Below, piece by piece: positions 47,092 to 60,500 of a stretch of DNA of 64,000 nt. The notes under the pieces are model-generated. The model did no database searches and was not told where the DNA came from. It saw only the letters and a list, made by a program, of their open reading frames with translations. Position numbers and translations under genes: made by a program. The first letter of the stretch is position 1, and each line of letters starts with the position of its first letter. Source of the stretch: Escherichia sp. ESNIH1 (GTDB lineage Bacteria > Pseudomonadota > Gammaproteobacteria > Enterobacterales > Enterobacteriaceae). The stretch is taken from positions 124,001 through 188,000 of the forward strand of contig PQKR01000001.1 in NCBI GenBank assembly GCA_002918705.1. Reading direction: 5' to 3'.

Positions 47092-48135
47092 ATGAAATTG
47101 CATTCAAAAGGGAAATTAAAAACCCTGGCCGCGCTGGCAATTCTGAGCGTCGCTCTGGGTATGGGGGCAAACACAGCCGTCGCAGCCGATATGTCCCACG
47201 GTGCGGATAATTTCTATAAAAGCGATAAAGTGAAGACTGAAACCGTAAAATTCAAAAATATTTACGGCATGGAAGTTACCGGCACGTTATTTACTCCCCG
47301 CAATATGGAAGCCGGTAAAAAATATGACGCCCTTATTGTCGGCCATCCTTTTGCTGCAGTAAGACAGCAGGCTGCTAACCTCTACGCAACAAAAATGGCG
47401 GAGGCCGGTTTTGTTGCACTATCCTTCGACCAGTCTTTCTGGGGTGAGAGTGCGGGTACGCCGCGTGGGGCCGTGCTGCCTGATGTGTATGCAGAAAACT
47501 TCAGCGCTGCAGTTGATTTCCTCGGAACGCGCGCATTTGTGGATCGTGAAAAAATTGGCGTGATAGGTATCTGCGGTAGCGGCGGCTTTGCCATCGCCGC
47601 GACAAAAATGGATCCCCGCATCAAGGCGCTCGCCACCGTCAGCATGTACGACATGGGCGAATATTTCCGTACCGGTCTGAACCATGAGCGGACCGTGGAA
47701 ATGAGAAACAAGGACCTGGCGATTGCAGCAGAACAACGCTACAAAACCGCTGAAACCGGGCAACCTGTTTATGGTCCCGGGCAGAACGATCCGGTGTTCA
47801 TCGAAGGTAAAGAGTCCAATGACTTTTATCAGACGGAGCGCGGTAAGGTGGCATCCAACGATCGCCGCTCAACACCGGCGACCTATGCGAAATTCATGAA
47901 CTTCCATCCGTTTATCGATATCGAGTCCATTTCACCGCGACCAATACTCTTTGTCGTGGGTGATGCTGCACCATCCCGCACCTATACCGATACAGCTTAC
48001 AAAATGGCCGCAGAGCCGAAGGAGCTTGTGGAGATTAAGGGCGCTAACCGTATCGACCTGTATGACCGCACTGAACTCATCCCGTGGGACAAGCTGGTCT
48101 CATTCTTTAACACCAATCTGAAATCAGATAAATAA
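47092..48135 (+). CDS. Exported alpha/beta hydrolase
   Basis: Starting at the ATG at 47092 (AGGAGG site) it has 347 residues with a Sec signal (cleavage after AVA). The hydrolase core includes HPFAAVRQQAAN and the nucleophile elbow GICGSGG. The nucleophile position is Cys, as in dienelactone hydrolase-like enzymes, rather than Ser. A C-terminal RPILFVVGD strand and its Asp follow. It resembles YcjY-type hydrolases. An earlier in-frame start at 47032 would bury the signal. Confidence 0.88.
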   Translation: MKLHSKGKLKTLAALAILSVALGMGANTAVAADMSHGADNFYKSDKVKTETVKFKNIYGMEVTGTLFTPRNMEAGKKYDALIVGHPFAAVRQQAANLYATKMAEAGFVALSFDQSFWGESAGTPRGAVLPDVYAENFSAAVDFLGTRAFVDREKIGVIGICGSGGFAIAATKMDPRIKALATVSMYDMGEYFRTGLNHERTVEMRNKDLAIAAEQRYKTAETGQPVYGPGQNDPVFIEGKESNDFYQTERGKVASNDRRSTPATYAKFMNFHPFIDIESISPRPILFVVGDAAPSRTYTDTAYKMAAEPKELVEIKGANRIDLYDRTELIPWDKLVSFFNTNLKSDK

Positions 48136-48143
48136 TGTTTCTG

Positions 48144-48166
48144 AACGGCACTGCTTTAGTGCCGTT
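48144..48166 (+). terminator. Hairpin after the hydrolase gene
   Basis: AACGGCACT and AGTGCCGTT pair as a 9-bp stem just after the hydrolase stop, without a long T run. Confidence 0.5.
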
Positions 48167-48199
48167 ATTCCTGAAAATATAAAAACAATGGAGAGTTTT

Positions 48200-48646
48200 A
48201 TGTTCAAACCAGTCATGCTTGCTCTGGCCTCCCTGACGGCTGTTTCATTCTCATCTTTAGGTGCCGAGGCCGAAGGTATCCGGGTCAAGATCACCGCAGG
48301 TGACCAGGTTATGACGGCAACATTTTATGACAATGCCACTACCCGGGCGCTGGTCTCTCGCTTTCCGCTGACGCTGCCCATGGAAGATCTTTACGGTCGC
48401 GAAATGTGCTACCGGTTCCCGGATGCCCTGCCTGCAAACGAAACGCAGACCAGCGGTTATGAAGTGGGCGATATTGTTTACTGGGCTCCCCGCCACAGCT
48501 TCGTCATCATGTACAAGCAGAATGGTGAGAAAATCAGCAATCTGCAAAAGGTAGGACGCATTCACTCAGGCGCTGGCCATTTCAGCCACACGGGTGACAT
48601 TCATGTTAAATTCGAGCTGGATAGCGCATCCACAGACATGAACTAA
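48200..48646 (+). CDS. Exported cyclophilin-like fold protein
   Basis: With start at 48200 (GGAGAG site) the 148-residue protein has a Sec signal (cleavage near GAEA) and a cyclophilin-like domain (VKITAGDQVMTATFYDNATT, LPMEDLYGREMCYRF, YWAPRHSFVIMY). Family members have the fold but usually lack isomerase activity. Last gene of the exported-enzyme operon. Confidence 0.88.
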   Translation: MFKPVMLALASLTAVSFSSLGAEAEGIRVKITAGDQVMTATFYDNATTRALVSRFPLTLPMEDLYGREMCYRFPDALPANETQTSGYEVGDIVYWAPRHSFVIMYKQNGEKISNLQKVGRIHSGAGHFSHTGDIHVKFELDSASTDMN

Positions 48647-48755
48647 ATCATTTTCATCGGCGAACGGGCCATAATGGACGGTCGTCGAACCAGATAAATC
48701 ACCAGGTCTCAGTATCAAATTACATCGCAGCCAATAACACATATAGGATAAAACA

Positions 48756-48771
48756 TGTGATTAAAATCACA
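48756..48771 (+). promoter_or_regulatory. CRP binding site of the beta-glucoside operon
   Basis: TGTGATTAAAATCACA is a perfect TGTGA-N6-TCACA palindrome. It lies about 60 bases before the likely start of transcription, so class I activation is expected. Confidence 0.85.
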
Positions 48772-48789
48772 ATTACTCAATCATTACCA

Positions 48790-48816
48790 TTGCAATACCT
48801 GCTGAATAAATATAGC
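48790..48816 (+). promoter_or_regulatory. Candidate sigma-70 promoter of the beta-glucoside operon
   Basis: TTGCAA, 15 bases, TATAGC. Position fits the CRP site 20-35 bases upstream and the terminator downstream. Confidence 0.5.
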
Positions 48817-48859
48817 GTAGCCAGAACGGGGACGTGATCTGGCATAAATGCGAGAGCGA

Positions 48860-48911
48860 GACTTGTCGAAACAACCAAATTTATTGGTTTTTTCGACAGG
48901 TCTTTTTTTTT
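48860..48911 (+). terminator. Leader terminator for antitermination by the BglG-type protein
   Basis: GACTTGTCGAAA and TTTCGACAGGTC form a 12-bp stem with one mismatch, followed by nine T. It lies in the leader ahead of the antiterminator gene. A further dyad just upstream (CCAGA ... TCTGG, 48820-48843) may be part of a divergent RNA antiterminator, though it does not match the E. coli bgl RAT sequence. Confidence 0.75.
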
Positions 48912-48937
48912 GCCTTTAAAAAATGACAGGAAATAGT

Positions 48938-49783
48938 ATGAAGGTCATCAGGATTTTAAGTAACAATGCCGTACTGTTCAGAAACGAAACTGGCGAGGAA
49001 TGTGTCGCTTTAGGAAAAGGCATTGGCTTCAATAAAAAATTCGGTGATGAACTGGACGCCTCCCTGATCGACAACCAGTTTGTAAAACGTGGCGACAGTA
49101 TGACCGACACCTTTTTGCATATACTTTCGTCCATTCCACCAGTATGCCTCTCTGTGGCTGAAGATATTGTTGAGCTTGCCAGGAAAGAACTTCGTTTCGA
49201 TGAAAATGAAGAAAGTCTTTTTCTCGCATTAAGCGATCATATTCACTATGCCGTGAAGCGACATAAAAAAGGCGAAGAAATAAAAAATCTTATGCTGAAT
49301 GACATAAAATGCTTTTATGGTAAAGAGTATGCCACAGCGCTTAAAGCCCTGGTTTTGATGAATGCAAGGCTGAAAACCACCATGCCTGATGATGAGGCCG
49401 GTTTTATCGCCCTGCATTTTGCGAACGCATGCAATCAGTCACAAATGAAAGAAACCATGCGAAGTGCAAAGGTGATAAAAGATGTGCTCTCTATTCTCGA
49501 AAAAAACAATTGCAATATTCAACAGGGTAATTCTCTAAATTACAACAGAATAGTCACTCACCTTAAATATCTTTCCATCAGAGTTTTCGGCCATGGGCAA
49601 ACACTGGAGCAGGACACGTCAATTTATGACGAAATCCTGGAGAAAATGCCAACGGCAAATTCAATCGCTGTTGAAATAGATGATTACTTCAGAACGTCTT
49701 ATGACGTTAAATTAACGCATGATGAAAAATTTTTTTTAACACTCCATGTAAACCGGTTACTGCAAGAAAAAAACTCTATCTAA
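48938..49783 (+). CDS. BglG/LicT-family transcription antiterminator
   Basis: The 281-residue protein has an RNA-binding CAT domain (MKVIRILSNNAVL ... GKGIGFNKKFGD, 1-56) and two PRD domains (~65-170, ~175-280) with His residues available for PTS phosphorylation. The start is ATG 48938 after AGGAAA. It should bind the nascent leader and prevent the terminator when beta-glucosides are present and be inactivated by EII phosphorylation otherwise. It lies 8 bases before the PTS gene. Confidence 0.95.
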   Translation: MKVIRILSNNAVLFRNETGEECVALGKGIGFNKKFGDELDASLIDNQFVKRGDSMTDTFLHILSSIPPVCLSVAEDIVELARKELRFDENEESLFLALSDHIHYAVKRHKKGEEIKNLMLNDIKCFYGKEYATALKALVLMNARLKTTMPDDEAGFIALHFANACNQSQMKETMRSAKVIKDVLSILEKNNCNIQQGNSLNYNRIVTHLKYLSIRVFGHGQTLEQDTSIYDEILEKMPTANSIAVEIDDYFRTSYDVKLTHDEKFFLTLHVNRLLQEKNSI

Positions 49784-49791
49784 GGAATATC

Positions 49792-51177
49792 ATGTCTACT
49801 AAAGAATTAGCCTCTGATATATTCTATTATATTGGTGGTCACGATAATATTGAAAATGTCGTGCATTGTTCAACGCGCCTGCGTTTTAAACTGAATGACG
49901 CAACGAAAGCTGATACCGCTACACTGAAAAAAAGAGCAGGTATTATTGCGATAGTGAATAGCGGAGGTCAGTACCAGGTTGTTCTGGGAAGTAATGTTAA
50001 CGAAGTTTTTTCAGATATTGAGAAAATGCTTTTCAGGCCCAGAAACTTACAGGCACCTTTGTCACAGGTGGGTGACATGCCGGCGGAAGAAAAACCAAAA
50101 CCAAAAGCGAAGCCTCAGGAGATCGCTATCGATTTTCTTATAAGTATTTTTCAGCCGCTTATCCCTGCTATTACCGGAGCAGGCATGTTAAAGGCCATGC
50201 TGATATTACTTTCTACCGCAGGCTGGGTTCAGGCATCGTCAGACACCTTCCGGGTACTGAACTCAGTCGCTGATGCCGTATTTTATTTTTTAGGACTGAT
50301 GATTGCGGTAACGACTGCTACTAAGCTCAATATCGATAAAATTCTGGCGATAGCCGCTGTATGTCCTCTTTTACTGCCATCACTAATGGGCATGACAAAG
50401 GAGGGCATTTCTGTTTTCGGCTTTGATATTGAAAACGTAGCGTATAATGCACAAGTATTTCCTTTTGTCCTGACGATCCTTTTTCTTTCAGGAATGATAA
50501 AAATATGGACAAAAGTATCACCGAAAGTCATCCGCGGTTTTCTTGTTCCCATGTTGTCACTTTTGACTACAGTCCCGGTATCGCTTCTCGTTCTTGGGCC
50601 TGCGGGTTACGTGCTCGGTAGCTATATATCTGGCGGTGTTCTGTGGCTTTTCAGCCATTTTGGCTGGGCTGCGATCACGCTTATGGCAATGGCACTGCCC
50701 TTTATGGTGACCCTGGGTATGCACAAACCCATGATCCCGTATGTTGTTAACCAGTACAGTACGACAGGCGTTGAGCCATTCTACGGTGCAGCATCGCTGG
50801 CTCACAACATATCTGAAGCTGGCGCCATGTTTGCAATAGCTTTAAAAACGAAAGATAAGGAAATGAGAGCTATTGCATTTTCCACAGGGACATCGGCACT
50901 TTGTGGTATCAGTGAACCGGCCCTGTATGGGGTTACCATTCAGCATAAAAAGATTTTATACAGCGTGCTTTTTGGCTGTCTGACGGGAGGGCTGTATGTC
51001 GGACTGAATCTGGTCACATCTCATGTTGCCGTCACCCCGGGTATTGCCAGTATGGCGAAATTCGTAAGCCCGACCGATCCGATGAATATCGTACATGCCT
51101 GTATTGGCTTTGCCATTTCTTTTATATCTTCAATGTTATGTGCCGTTGTGTTGTGGAAAGATAAAACAGCAGAGTGA
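49792..51177 (+). CDS. PTS beta-glucoside-type transporter, EIIBC
   Basis: The 461-residue membrane protein has EIIB (~1-85, phosphorylated Cys26 in HCSTRLRF) and EIIC (about 10 TM helices from ~105). There is no EIIA domain, so it borrows EIIA (probably the glucose one) from elsewhere. The EIIC motif GISEPALYG is intact. It imports and phosphorylates a beta-glucoside. Divergence from BglF and the absence of EIIA make the substrate uncertain (arbutin, salicin, cellobiose-like). Confidence 0.94.
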   Translation: MSTKELASDIFYYIGGHDNIENVVHCSTRLRFKLNDATKADTATLKKRAGIIAIVNSGGQYQVVLGSNVNEVFSDIEKMLFRPRNLQAPLSQVGDMPAEEKPKPKAKPQEIAIDFLISIFQPLIPAITGAGMLKAMLILLSTAGWVQASSDTFRVLNSVADAVFYFLGLMIAVTTATKLNIDKILAIAAVCPLLLPSLMGMTKEGISVFGFDIENVAYNAQVFPFVLTILFLSGMIKIWTKVSPKVIRGFLVPMLSLLTTVPVSLLVLGPAGYVLGSYISGGVLWLFSHFGWAAITLMAMALPFMVTLGMHKPMIPYVVNQYSTTGVEPFYGAASLAHNISEAGAMFAIALKTKDKEMRAIAFSTGTSALCGISEPALYGVTIQHKKILYSVLFGCLTGGLYVGLNLVTSHVAVTPGIASMAKFVSPTDPMNIVHACIGFAISFISSMLCAVVLWKDKTAE

Positions 51178-51231
51178 CAGCGCCAATATAAAACTCACTT
51201 ACATTATATTCATTCAATAACGTTCAAGTAA

Positions 51232-52704
<1,473 letters not shown>

Positions 52705-52725
52705 TCAGTAAAATCATTCACTCAC

Positions 52726-54336
<1,611 letters not shown>

Positions 54337-54985
54337 TCCTGTAACAGCAGCCGGAATGAGCCCGGTCAGCGTCGCTGTTATGAACGCTCTGCTGCGCCGG
54401 CTCTTCTCTGGTCTTTAAATTCCCTTTAGCCGAAGGCGGTAAAGTACCGACTTACTTACAGGCTATGCCAGCGCTACCCTGTCCGCGTCATTAAACACAA
54501 TATCCGCAATAAAAAATTTATAGTGCTATAAAATGCAATAATCCTTCATAAGCAATAATCAACCTCCATTAGTGAATTTTTGGCATCAGTCTCTCTTTTC
54601 ATTTCCGCAGATCCGAAAAAAGGTAGAAACGGATCTTCGCGATCCGTCCCGGTGCGCAGCGGCCCCGTGACAAAAGATGTAGCGGTGTCAGCAACTGAAC
54701 GGGACGCTATATGTTGTGTGTCTCTCCTGCCCCGTGATCACCCGCTCACCACTCTATAAGGGCGCTTTGCTTATGGCGTGAACGTGGTACGCTTCCGGAA
54801 ATTCTCAGATAAACAAAAAATCGGCTCACCTGAAAACCGGTCTCCGGTAATTTACGTTCGTGTTTATCAGGCTGCTAATTGTTTAGATAGTGATGATTGC
54901 TTCTTGTAATAAGACAGACGCCTTTATTACAGAGATAATAATCACTGCCATCAATCATGGTGTAGGTGATTGTTGCGCACGATTA
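54337..54985. other. 649-base stretch without a gene at the right island end
   Basis: No supported gene. It includes the dyad at 54609-54636, which shares 17 bases with 39091-39107. Confidence 0.45.
54609..54636. repeat. Dyad AGATCCG-N14-CGGATCT (right copy)
   Basis: Same half-sites and same 14-base spacer length as 41041-41068, with a different spacer sequence. The base before it and the first 16 (CAGATCCGAAAAAAGGT) equal those at 39091. Confidence 0.6.
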
Positions 54986-55136
54986 GCATTTCACCCGTGA
55001 CGTGCAGGGAACTCTCATCGCAGCCAGCATGGCTAAACTCCTGGCCCGGTTTATCCCCGCTGGCGCGGGGAACTCAACGTATGGCAGCGTTTTGCGGGAC
55101 CACGTGCCGGTTTATCCCCGCTGGCGCGGGGAACTC
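54986..55136 (-). CRISPR. Short type I-E CRISPR array near cysH
   Basis: Two perfect 29-base type I-E repeats begin at 55047 and 55108 (CGGTTTATCCCCGCTGGCGC and end GGGGAACTC), and a strongly degenerate copy begins at 54986, all at 61-base spacing (two 32-base spacers). The AT-rich flank follows on the right, so crRNA would be read on the minus strand, from the cysH side. cas genes are missing from the window. Confidence 0.88.
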
Positions 55137-55345
55137 TCTAAATACACATATCTGTTTTTAAAGAGCTTTTTTAGCAATTAACAATCTACCAACCTATTAC
55201 CTACAATAAAACAGCAACTTCATATTGCTAATTCATTGATTTTAAAATAGAAAGACAGAGTCTTACTATAGCCAAGCCAATTCTACCGCCCCACCTAACC
55301 ATAACCCTATCCTAAATCAATCTTTCCCCCGCTCTCCGCACAAAA
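55137..55345 (-). promoter_or_regulatory. AT-rich CRISPR leader-like sequence
   Basis: About 200 AT-rich bases lie between the last perfect repeat and the cysH terminator, where a type I-E leader with its promoter should lie for minus-strand transcription. I see no gene. Confidence 0.5.
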
Positions 55346-55350
55346 TAGCC

Positions 55351-55384
55351 AAAAAAAATGCCGACTCAAAAGTCAGCATTTTTC
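55351..55384 (-). terminator. cysH terminator
   Basis: AATGCCGACT CAAA AGTCAGCATT pairs with one wobble and carries A and T runs on either side, 16 bases after the cysH stop. Confidence 0.85.
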
Positions 55385-55399
55385 GTCCGGAGCGTTCTA

Positions 55400-56134
55400 T
55401 CACCCCTCGTGCAGTCCGCATTCACGCTTGAGACCGAAGAAGCGGGTCTCTTCTTCCGCCATGCCCGGCTCCCATTTGCGGGTGGTGTGCGTGTCGCCCA
55501 CCGAGAGGTAGCCCTGATCCCACAGCGGATGGTACTTCAGACCGTGCTTCTGCAGATACTGGTAAACGGTACGGTTGTCCCAGTCGATGATCGGCAGCAC
55601 CTTAAACACGCCGCGCTGAACCGCCAGCACCGGCAGCGTAGCGCGGCTGCCTGACTGCTCACGACGCAGGCCAGCAAACCAGGTCTGCGCCTTCAGCTCT
55701 TTCAGGGCGCGGTTCATCGGCTCAACCTTATTGATCTCATTGTACTTCTCAATGCCTTCCACGCCCTGCTCCCACAGCTTGCCGTAGCGCGCTTCCTGCC
55801 ACGCCGGGCTCTGCTCCGCACGGTAGATCTTCAGGTTCAGCTTGAGCTTATCTGCCAGCTCATCAATGAACTGGTAGGTCTCCGGGAACAGGTAGCCAGT
55901 ATCGGTTAGGATCACCGGGATATCCGGGCTGATCTGGTTCACCAGATGCAGACTCACCGCCGCCTGGATGCCAAAGCTTGAGGAGAGCACATACTCACCG
56001 GGCAGGTTTTCTAACGCCCAGACGACGCGCTCTTCCGCGCTCAGTTTTTCCAGCTGACCGTTGGTCTCCGCTAGCGCCAGTATGCGTTCGACTTTTGGCA
56101 GTTCGTTTAAAACATTAAGATCGAGTCTGGACAT
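55400..56134 (-). CDS. cysH: Phosphoadenosine phosphosulfate (PAPS) reductase
   Basis: With the start at 56134 ([13 protein letters not shown]) it is 244 residues, the E. coli length. It carries the PP-loop [10 protein letters not shown] and the catalytic C-terminus ECGLHEG. It reduces PAPS to sulfite with thioredoxin. It lies 90 bases after cysI, with a REP element between. Confidence 0.97.
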   Translation of the reverse strand: MSRLDLNVLNELPKVERILALAETNGQLEKLSAEERVVWALENLPGEYVLSSSFGIQAAVSLHLVNQISPDIPVILTDTGYLFPETYQFIDELADKLKLNLKIYRAEQSPAWQEARYGKLWEQGVEGIEKYNEINKVEPMNRALKELKAQTWFAGLRREQSGSRATLPVLAVQRGVFKVLPIIDWDNRTVYQYLQKHGLKYHPLWDQGYLSVGDTHTTRKWEPGMAEEETRFFGLKRECGLHEG

Positions 56135-56144
56135 ATACCCCTCG

Positions 56145-56220
56145 CTTATGCCGGGCGGCACTGCGTTTGCCCGGCCTACGGTTTTGTAGGCCCGGTAAGC
56201 AAAGCGCCACCGGGCATGAC
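56145..56220. repeat. REP pair between cysI and cysH
   Basis: ATGCCGGGCGGCACTGCG and GCGCCACCGGGCAT, joined by TAGGCC linkers, form the usual BIME. Confidence 0.75.
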
Positions 56221-56224
56221 GACG

Positions 56225-57937
56225 TTACTCCCAGAAATCCCGCGCCGGATCCAGCACCGGACGGATGATCCCCGTACGAACGGTGAAGTCGCCGAAGCCT
56301 TCGCCCGCTTCGCGCTCTTTCGACCAACGGCCTACCAGAACGTCGATAGAGTCGAGGATCTCTGACTCGGTGATGTTCTCACGGTACATGCGCGGAATGC
56401 GTGTGCCCATACGGTTGCCGCCAAGGTGCAGGTTGTAACGCCCCGGCGCTTTACCTACGAGGCCTAGCTCCGCCAGCAGCGCACGGCCACAGCCGTTCGG
56501 ACAGCCGGTCACGCGCATCACAATATGATCGTCGCCGACGCCGTGTTTCTCCATGATCGCTTCAACTTTATCAACAAAGCTCGGCAGGAAACGCTCCGCT
56601 TCCGCCATCGCCAGCGGACAGGTCGGGAAGGCAACGCAGGCCATAGAGTTCTCACGCTGCGGTTTCACCGCATCCATCAGGCCGTGGGAACGAGCCAGCT
56701 TCTCAATCTTCGCCTTCTGGCTCTCCGGCACGCCCGCAACGATCAGGTTCTGGTTAGCGGTCAGGCGGAAATCGCCCTTGTGGATTTTTGCGATCTCCAG
56801 CAGGCCGGTCTTCAGCGGACGATCCGGATAATCAAGGATCCGACCGTTTTCGATAAACAGCGTCAGATGCCACTTGTTATCAATGCCTTTCACCCAGCCG
56901 ATGCGATCTCCACGGCCAGTGAACTCGTACGGACGAACCGGCTCGAACTTCATGCCTGCCCGGCGTTCAACTTCCGCTTTAAAGGTCTCAACGCCTACGC
57001 GCTCCAGGGTGTATTTGGTCTTGGCGTTTTTACGATCGGTACGGTTGCCCCAGTCGCGCTGGGTCGTCACCACCGCTTCTGCTACCGCAAGGGTGTGCTC
57101 CAGCGGCAGGAAGCCAAACTCGCTCGCGGTACGGGCGTAGGTTTTCTTGTTACCGTGCTCGATAGAGAGACCACCGCCCACCAGCAGGTTAAAGCCGATC
57201 AGCTTGCCGTTCTCGGCGATGGCGATAAAGTTCATGTCGTTGGCGTGCAGATCGACGTCGTTCTGCGGCGGGATCACCACCGTGGTTTTGAACTTACGCG
57301 GCAGATAGGTCTGCCCGAGGATCGGCTCTTCATCGGTAGTTGCCACCTTCTCGGCGTCATGCCAAATCTCAGCATAGGCGCGGGTACGCGGCAGCAGGTG
57401 CTCGGAGAGCTTCTTCGCCCACTCGTAGGCCTCCGCGTGCAGCTCCGACTCAATCGGGTTAGAGGTACAGAGCACGTTACGGTTCATGTCGTTGGCGGTC
57501 GCCAGCGCGTCCAGACCGACTTCATGCAGCATCTGGTGAGCGGGCTTGACGTTCTTCTTCAGAATACCGTGATACTGGAAGGTCTGACGGTTGGTCAGAC
57601 GAATGCTGCCGTAAATAGTCTTCTCTTCGGCGAACTTGTCGATGGCCTGCCACTGCGTCGGGGTGATGATCCCACCCGGCAGACGGCAGCGCAGCATCAT
57701 GGCGTGGCGCGGCTCCAGCTTCTGCTCGGCGCGTTCAGCACGAATATCACGGTCATCCTGCTGATACATACCGTGGAAGCGGATCAGCAGAAAGTTGTCA
57801 CCTTTAAAACCGCCGGTAAGCCCGTCGTTCAGATCTTCAGCAATGGTACCGCGCAGGTAGTTGCTCTCACGTTTCATACGCTCGGCGTCGGTCAGTTTAC
57901 CTTCGACCACCAGCGGACCTGGGTGTTTATCGCTCAT
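56225..57937 (-). CDS. cysI: Sulfite reductase hemoprotein beta subunit
   Basis: The 570-residue protein has the siroheme/4Fe-4S cysteine motif ([11 protein letters not shown] and TGCPNGCGR). With CysJ it reduces sulfite to sulfide with NADPH. Its ATG overlaps the cysJ stop (TAATG). Confidence 0.98.
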   Translation of the reverse strand: MSDKHPGPLVVEGKLTDAERMKRESNYLRGTIAEDLNDGLTGGFKGDNFLLIRFHGMYQQDDRDIRAERAEQKLEPRHAMMLRCRLPGGIITPTQWQAIDKFAEEKTIYGSIRLTNRQTFQYHGILKKNVKPAHQMLHEVGLDALATANDMNRNVLCTSNPIESELHAEAYEWAKKLSEHLLPRTRAYAEIWHDAEKVATTDEEPILGQTYLPRKFKTTVVIPPQNDVDLHANDMNFIAIAENGKLIGFNLLVGGGLSIEHGNKKTYARTASEFGFLPLEHTLAVAEAVVTTQRDWGNRTDRKNAKTKYTLERVGVETFKAEVERRAGMKFEPVRPYEFTGRGDRIGWVKGIDNKWHLTLFIENGRILDYPDRPLKTGLLEIAKIHKGDFRLTANQNLIVAGVPESQKAKIEKLARSHGLMDAVKPQRENSMACVAFPTCPLAMAEAERFLPSFVDKVEAIMEKHGVGDDHIVMRVTGCPNGCGRALLAELGLVGKAPGRYNLHLGGNRMGTRIPRMYRENITESEILDSIDVLVGRWSKEREAGEGFGDFTVRTGIIRPVLDPARDFWE

Positions 57938-59736
57938 TAGTAGACATCTCGCTGATAACGGCGCTCTACGCGCAGCTCACTTAAATATTCGTCAGCCGTT
58001 TCGGTATCCATGCCACCGAACTCGGCAATCACTTCCAGTAACGCCTGCTCAACGTCGCGCGCCATACGCGTCGCGTCGCCGCAGACATAAATGTGCGCGC
58101 CTTCGTTGATCCAGCGCCACAGCTCTGCGCCCTGTTCGCGCAGTTTATCTTGTACGTATACTTTCTCTTTCTGGTCACGGGACCAGGCCAGATCGATGCG
58201 GTTCAGCACGCCCTCTTTGACGTAGCGCTGCCACTCCACCTGGTACAGGAAATCGTCGGTAAAGTGCGGGTTACCAAAGAACAGCCAGTTTTTACCCGGC
58301 GCGTCGTCCGCCGCACGCTGCTGCATAAAGGCGCGGAACGGTGCGATGCCGGTGCCTGGGCCGATCATGATCACCGGCGTCTCCGGGTTAGCAGGCAGAC
58401 GGAAGTTATCGTTGTGCTCAATAAACACGCGGATCTCACCGTCCTCTTCCACGCGATCGGCGAGGAAGCCAGATGCACCGCCGGTACGGGCGCGACCTTC
58501 AACGTCATAGCGCACCACACCAACGGTGACGTGCACTTCGCTCTCCACTTCCGCCTGGGATGAGGCAATGGAGTAGAGGCGCGGCGTCAGCGGACGCAGC
58601 AGGCCAATCAGCGCCTCGGCATCCAGCTGGGCGGCAGAGAAGCGCACCATGTCAACGATCGGCGTTGTCGCGGCGTAATGCTGGAGTCGGGCCTTATCGC
58701 CCACCATCGGCAGCAGGGTTTCACTGCGGCTCAGCCTGGCGTAGTTCTCAACGATGCTGGCGGTGTTGACCGTCAGCTCAAAGTGCCACTCCAGCGCCTC
58801 GGAGAGCGGAAGCGTTTTGCCATCCACGGTGACCGGCTCGTCGCCTTTCAGCCACAGCAGCTCAACCAGCTCGCGTACCAGCGCCGGATCGTTCTGGTAC
58901 CAGACACCCAAGGCGTCACCCGGCTGATAGCGCAGGCCAGAGTCACCCAGATCGATCTCGATATGGCGCACGTCTTTCTCGGAATCGCGGCCAGTGATCT
59001 TCTGGTTCACGGCGAGCGTCGCTACCAGCGGCTCTTCTTTAGTATAGGGGCTGGAAAAGACCTCATTGACCGCACCGGTAGCGGTCACGGCCGCCTGAGC
59101 CGGGCTTTCGGTCGGCACGCGGGTCTTCAGAATATCAACGATGCGGGCCCGCCACTCGCTGGCCGCCGGCTGGTACTCAACGTCGGCATCCACGCGATCC
59201 AGCAGGCGCTCTGCACCCAGCTCCGCCAGCTTGCTGTCAAAGTCTTTACCGCACTGGCAGAAGAATTCGTAGGAAGTATCGCCCAGGCCGAACACGGCAA
59301 AGGCTGCACCATTAAGCTTCGGCGCTTTTTTCGAGAACAGGAACTTATGCAGGGCGACCGCCTCTTCCGGTGGCTCTCCTTCACCCTGGGTCGAAGCAAC
59401 CACAACCAGCAGCTTTTCGTTGGCAATTTGTTTGAATTTATAGTCGCCAGCGTTGACCAGGTTGACGTTAAGCTTCGCCGCCAGCAGGTCGTCACGCAGC
59501 GCTTCCGCCACGCGACGGGCGTTACCGGTCTGCGACGCGCTAAGCAGCGTGATCGTCGGCGTCTCTACCGCCGGAGCTGGTGCTGCGGCGCCAGGCTGCT
59601 GGTTAAGCACGCCCCAAAAGTAGCCGGAAACCCAGGCAAGCTGGGTGGGTGTTAAATCGGTGGTGGCTGCCTGAAGGCGCGCCAGCTGCTCCGGGTTCAG
59701 CGGAAGCAAAGCGGAAGGTGGGGCCTGTGTCGTCAT
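57937..59736 (-). CDS. cysJ: Sulfite reductase flavoprotein alpha subunit
   Basis: The 599-residue protein has an N-terminal flavodoxin domain ([16 protein letters not shown]), a connecting domain, and FAD/NADPH domains ([21 protein letters not shown]). First gene of cysJIH. Confidence 0.98.
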   Translation of the reverse strand: MTTQAPPSALLPLNPEQLARLQAATTDLTPTQLAWVSGYFWGVLNQQPGAAAPAPAVETPTITLLSASQTGNARRVAEALRDDLLAAKLNVNLVNAGDYKFKQIANEKLLVVVASTQGEGEPPEEAVALHKFLFSKKAPKLNGAAFAVFGLGDTSYEFFCQCGKDFDSKLAELGAERLLDRVDADVEYQPAASEWRARIVDILKTRVPTESPAQAAVTATGAVNEVFSSPYTKEEPLVATLAVNQKITGRDSEKDVRHIEIDLGDSGLRYQPGDALGVWYQNDPALVRELVELLWLKGDEPVTVDGKTLPLSEALEWHFELTVNTASIVENYARLSRSETLLPMVGDKARLQHYAATTPIVDMVRFSAAQLDAEALIGLLRPLTPRLYSIASSQAEVESEVHVTVGVVRYDVEGRARTGGASGFLADRVEEDGEIRVFIEHNDNFRLPANPETPVIMIGPGTGIAPFRAFMQQRAADDAPGKNWLFFGNPHFTDDFLYQVEWQRYVKEGVLNRIDLAWSRDQKEKVYVQDKLREQGAELWRWINEGAHIYVCGDATRMARDVEQALLEVIAEFGGMDTETADEYLSELRVERRYQRDVY

Positions 59737-60041
59737 GCGTCGTTATGTTCCAGTAAGCAAAGCTATTAAAAAAGCGTAAAAACAGAACAGAGTGTAAGGT
59801 TAACGGCGTGAATAATAACAATTAAAGAAGGGTTGGAAATAACAAATAACTAAAAACGCTAACCGCTTTTAGTCATAGTTATTAACAGTAAAACAGGTTG
59901 ATTAATTTATTGATTTAAAAGAATAAGATTTAAAATTCCTTACACCATTTCATGCTTTACCGCTTTTGCCTGTTTTAGTTAATGCCAAAAAAGGTCAATT
60001 CCGGTAGTATGCGGCGGTTTTTGCCTGTCTGAGAATTCATC
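59737..60041. promoter_or_regulatory. cysJ / queD divergent promoter region
   Basis: 305 AT-rich bases between divergent starts. CysB is known to activate cysJIH in relatives; the likely sites are in the AT tracts at 59820-59960 but cannot be fixed by eye. Confidence 0.55.
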
Positions 60042-60404
60042 ATGTCTACCACGTTATTTAAAGATTTCATCTTCGAAGCCGCTCACCGTCTGCCGCACGT
60101 GCCTGAAGGCCATAAATGCGGTCGCCTTCATGGACACTCGTTTATGGTGCGCCTGGAAATTACCGGTGAGGTCGATCCCCATACGGGTTGGATCATGGAC
60201 TTCTCCGAGCTGAAGGCCGCCTTTAAGCCGACCTATGACCGGCTGGATCACTACTATCTGAACGATATTCCCGGTCTGGAAAATCCCACCAGCGAAGTGC
60301 TGGCGAAGTGGATCTGGGATGAGATGAAGCCGCTTGTGCCGCTGCTGAGCGCAGTGACAATCAAAGAGACCTGCACGGCGGGCTGTGTGTATCGCGGGGA
60401 GTAA
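60042..60404 (+). CDS. queD: 6-carboxytetrahydropterin synthase QueD
   Basis: The 120-residue 6-pyruvoyl-tetrahydropterin synthase homologue shows zinc-binding histidines in FEAAHRLP and [10 protein letters not shown], and the catalytic Cys and Glu (ETCTAGCVY at the end). It makes 6-carboxytetrahydropterin for queuosine. Confidence 0.97.
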   Translation: MSTTLFKDFIFEAAHRLPHVPEGHKCGRLHGHSFMVRLEITGEVDPHTGWIMDFSELKAAFKPTYDRLDHYYLNDIPGLENPTSEVLAKWIWDEMKPLVPLLSAVTIKETCTAGCVYRGE

Positions 60405-60409
60405 GTATA

Positions 60410-60492
60410 TTGTCGGGTGGCGCTTCGCTTACCCGACCTACGAGGCTGCACGGTATGTAGGCCCGGTAAGCGTTAGCGCCACCGGGCGTATC
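60410..60492. repeat. REP pair between queD and queE
   Basis: GTCGGGTGGCGCTTCGCTTA and GTTAGCGCCACCGGGC are REP units with a TAGGCC linker. Confidence 0.75.
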
Positions 60493-60500
60493 GGTTTATA

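Noticed and set aside
56525-57940. 471-codon plus-strand frame opposite cysI
   Set aside because: Antisense shadow; cysI has all cluster-binding motifs on the other strand.
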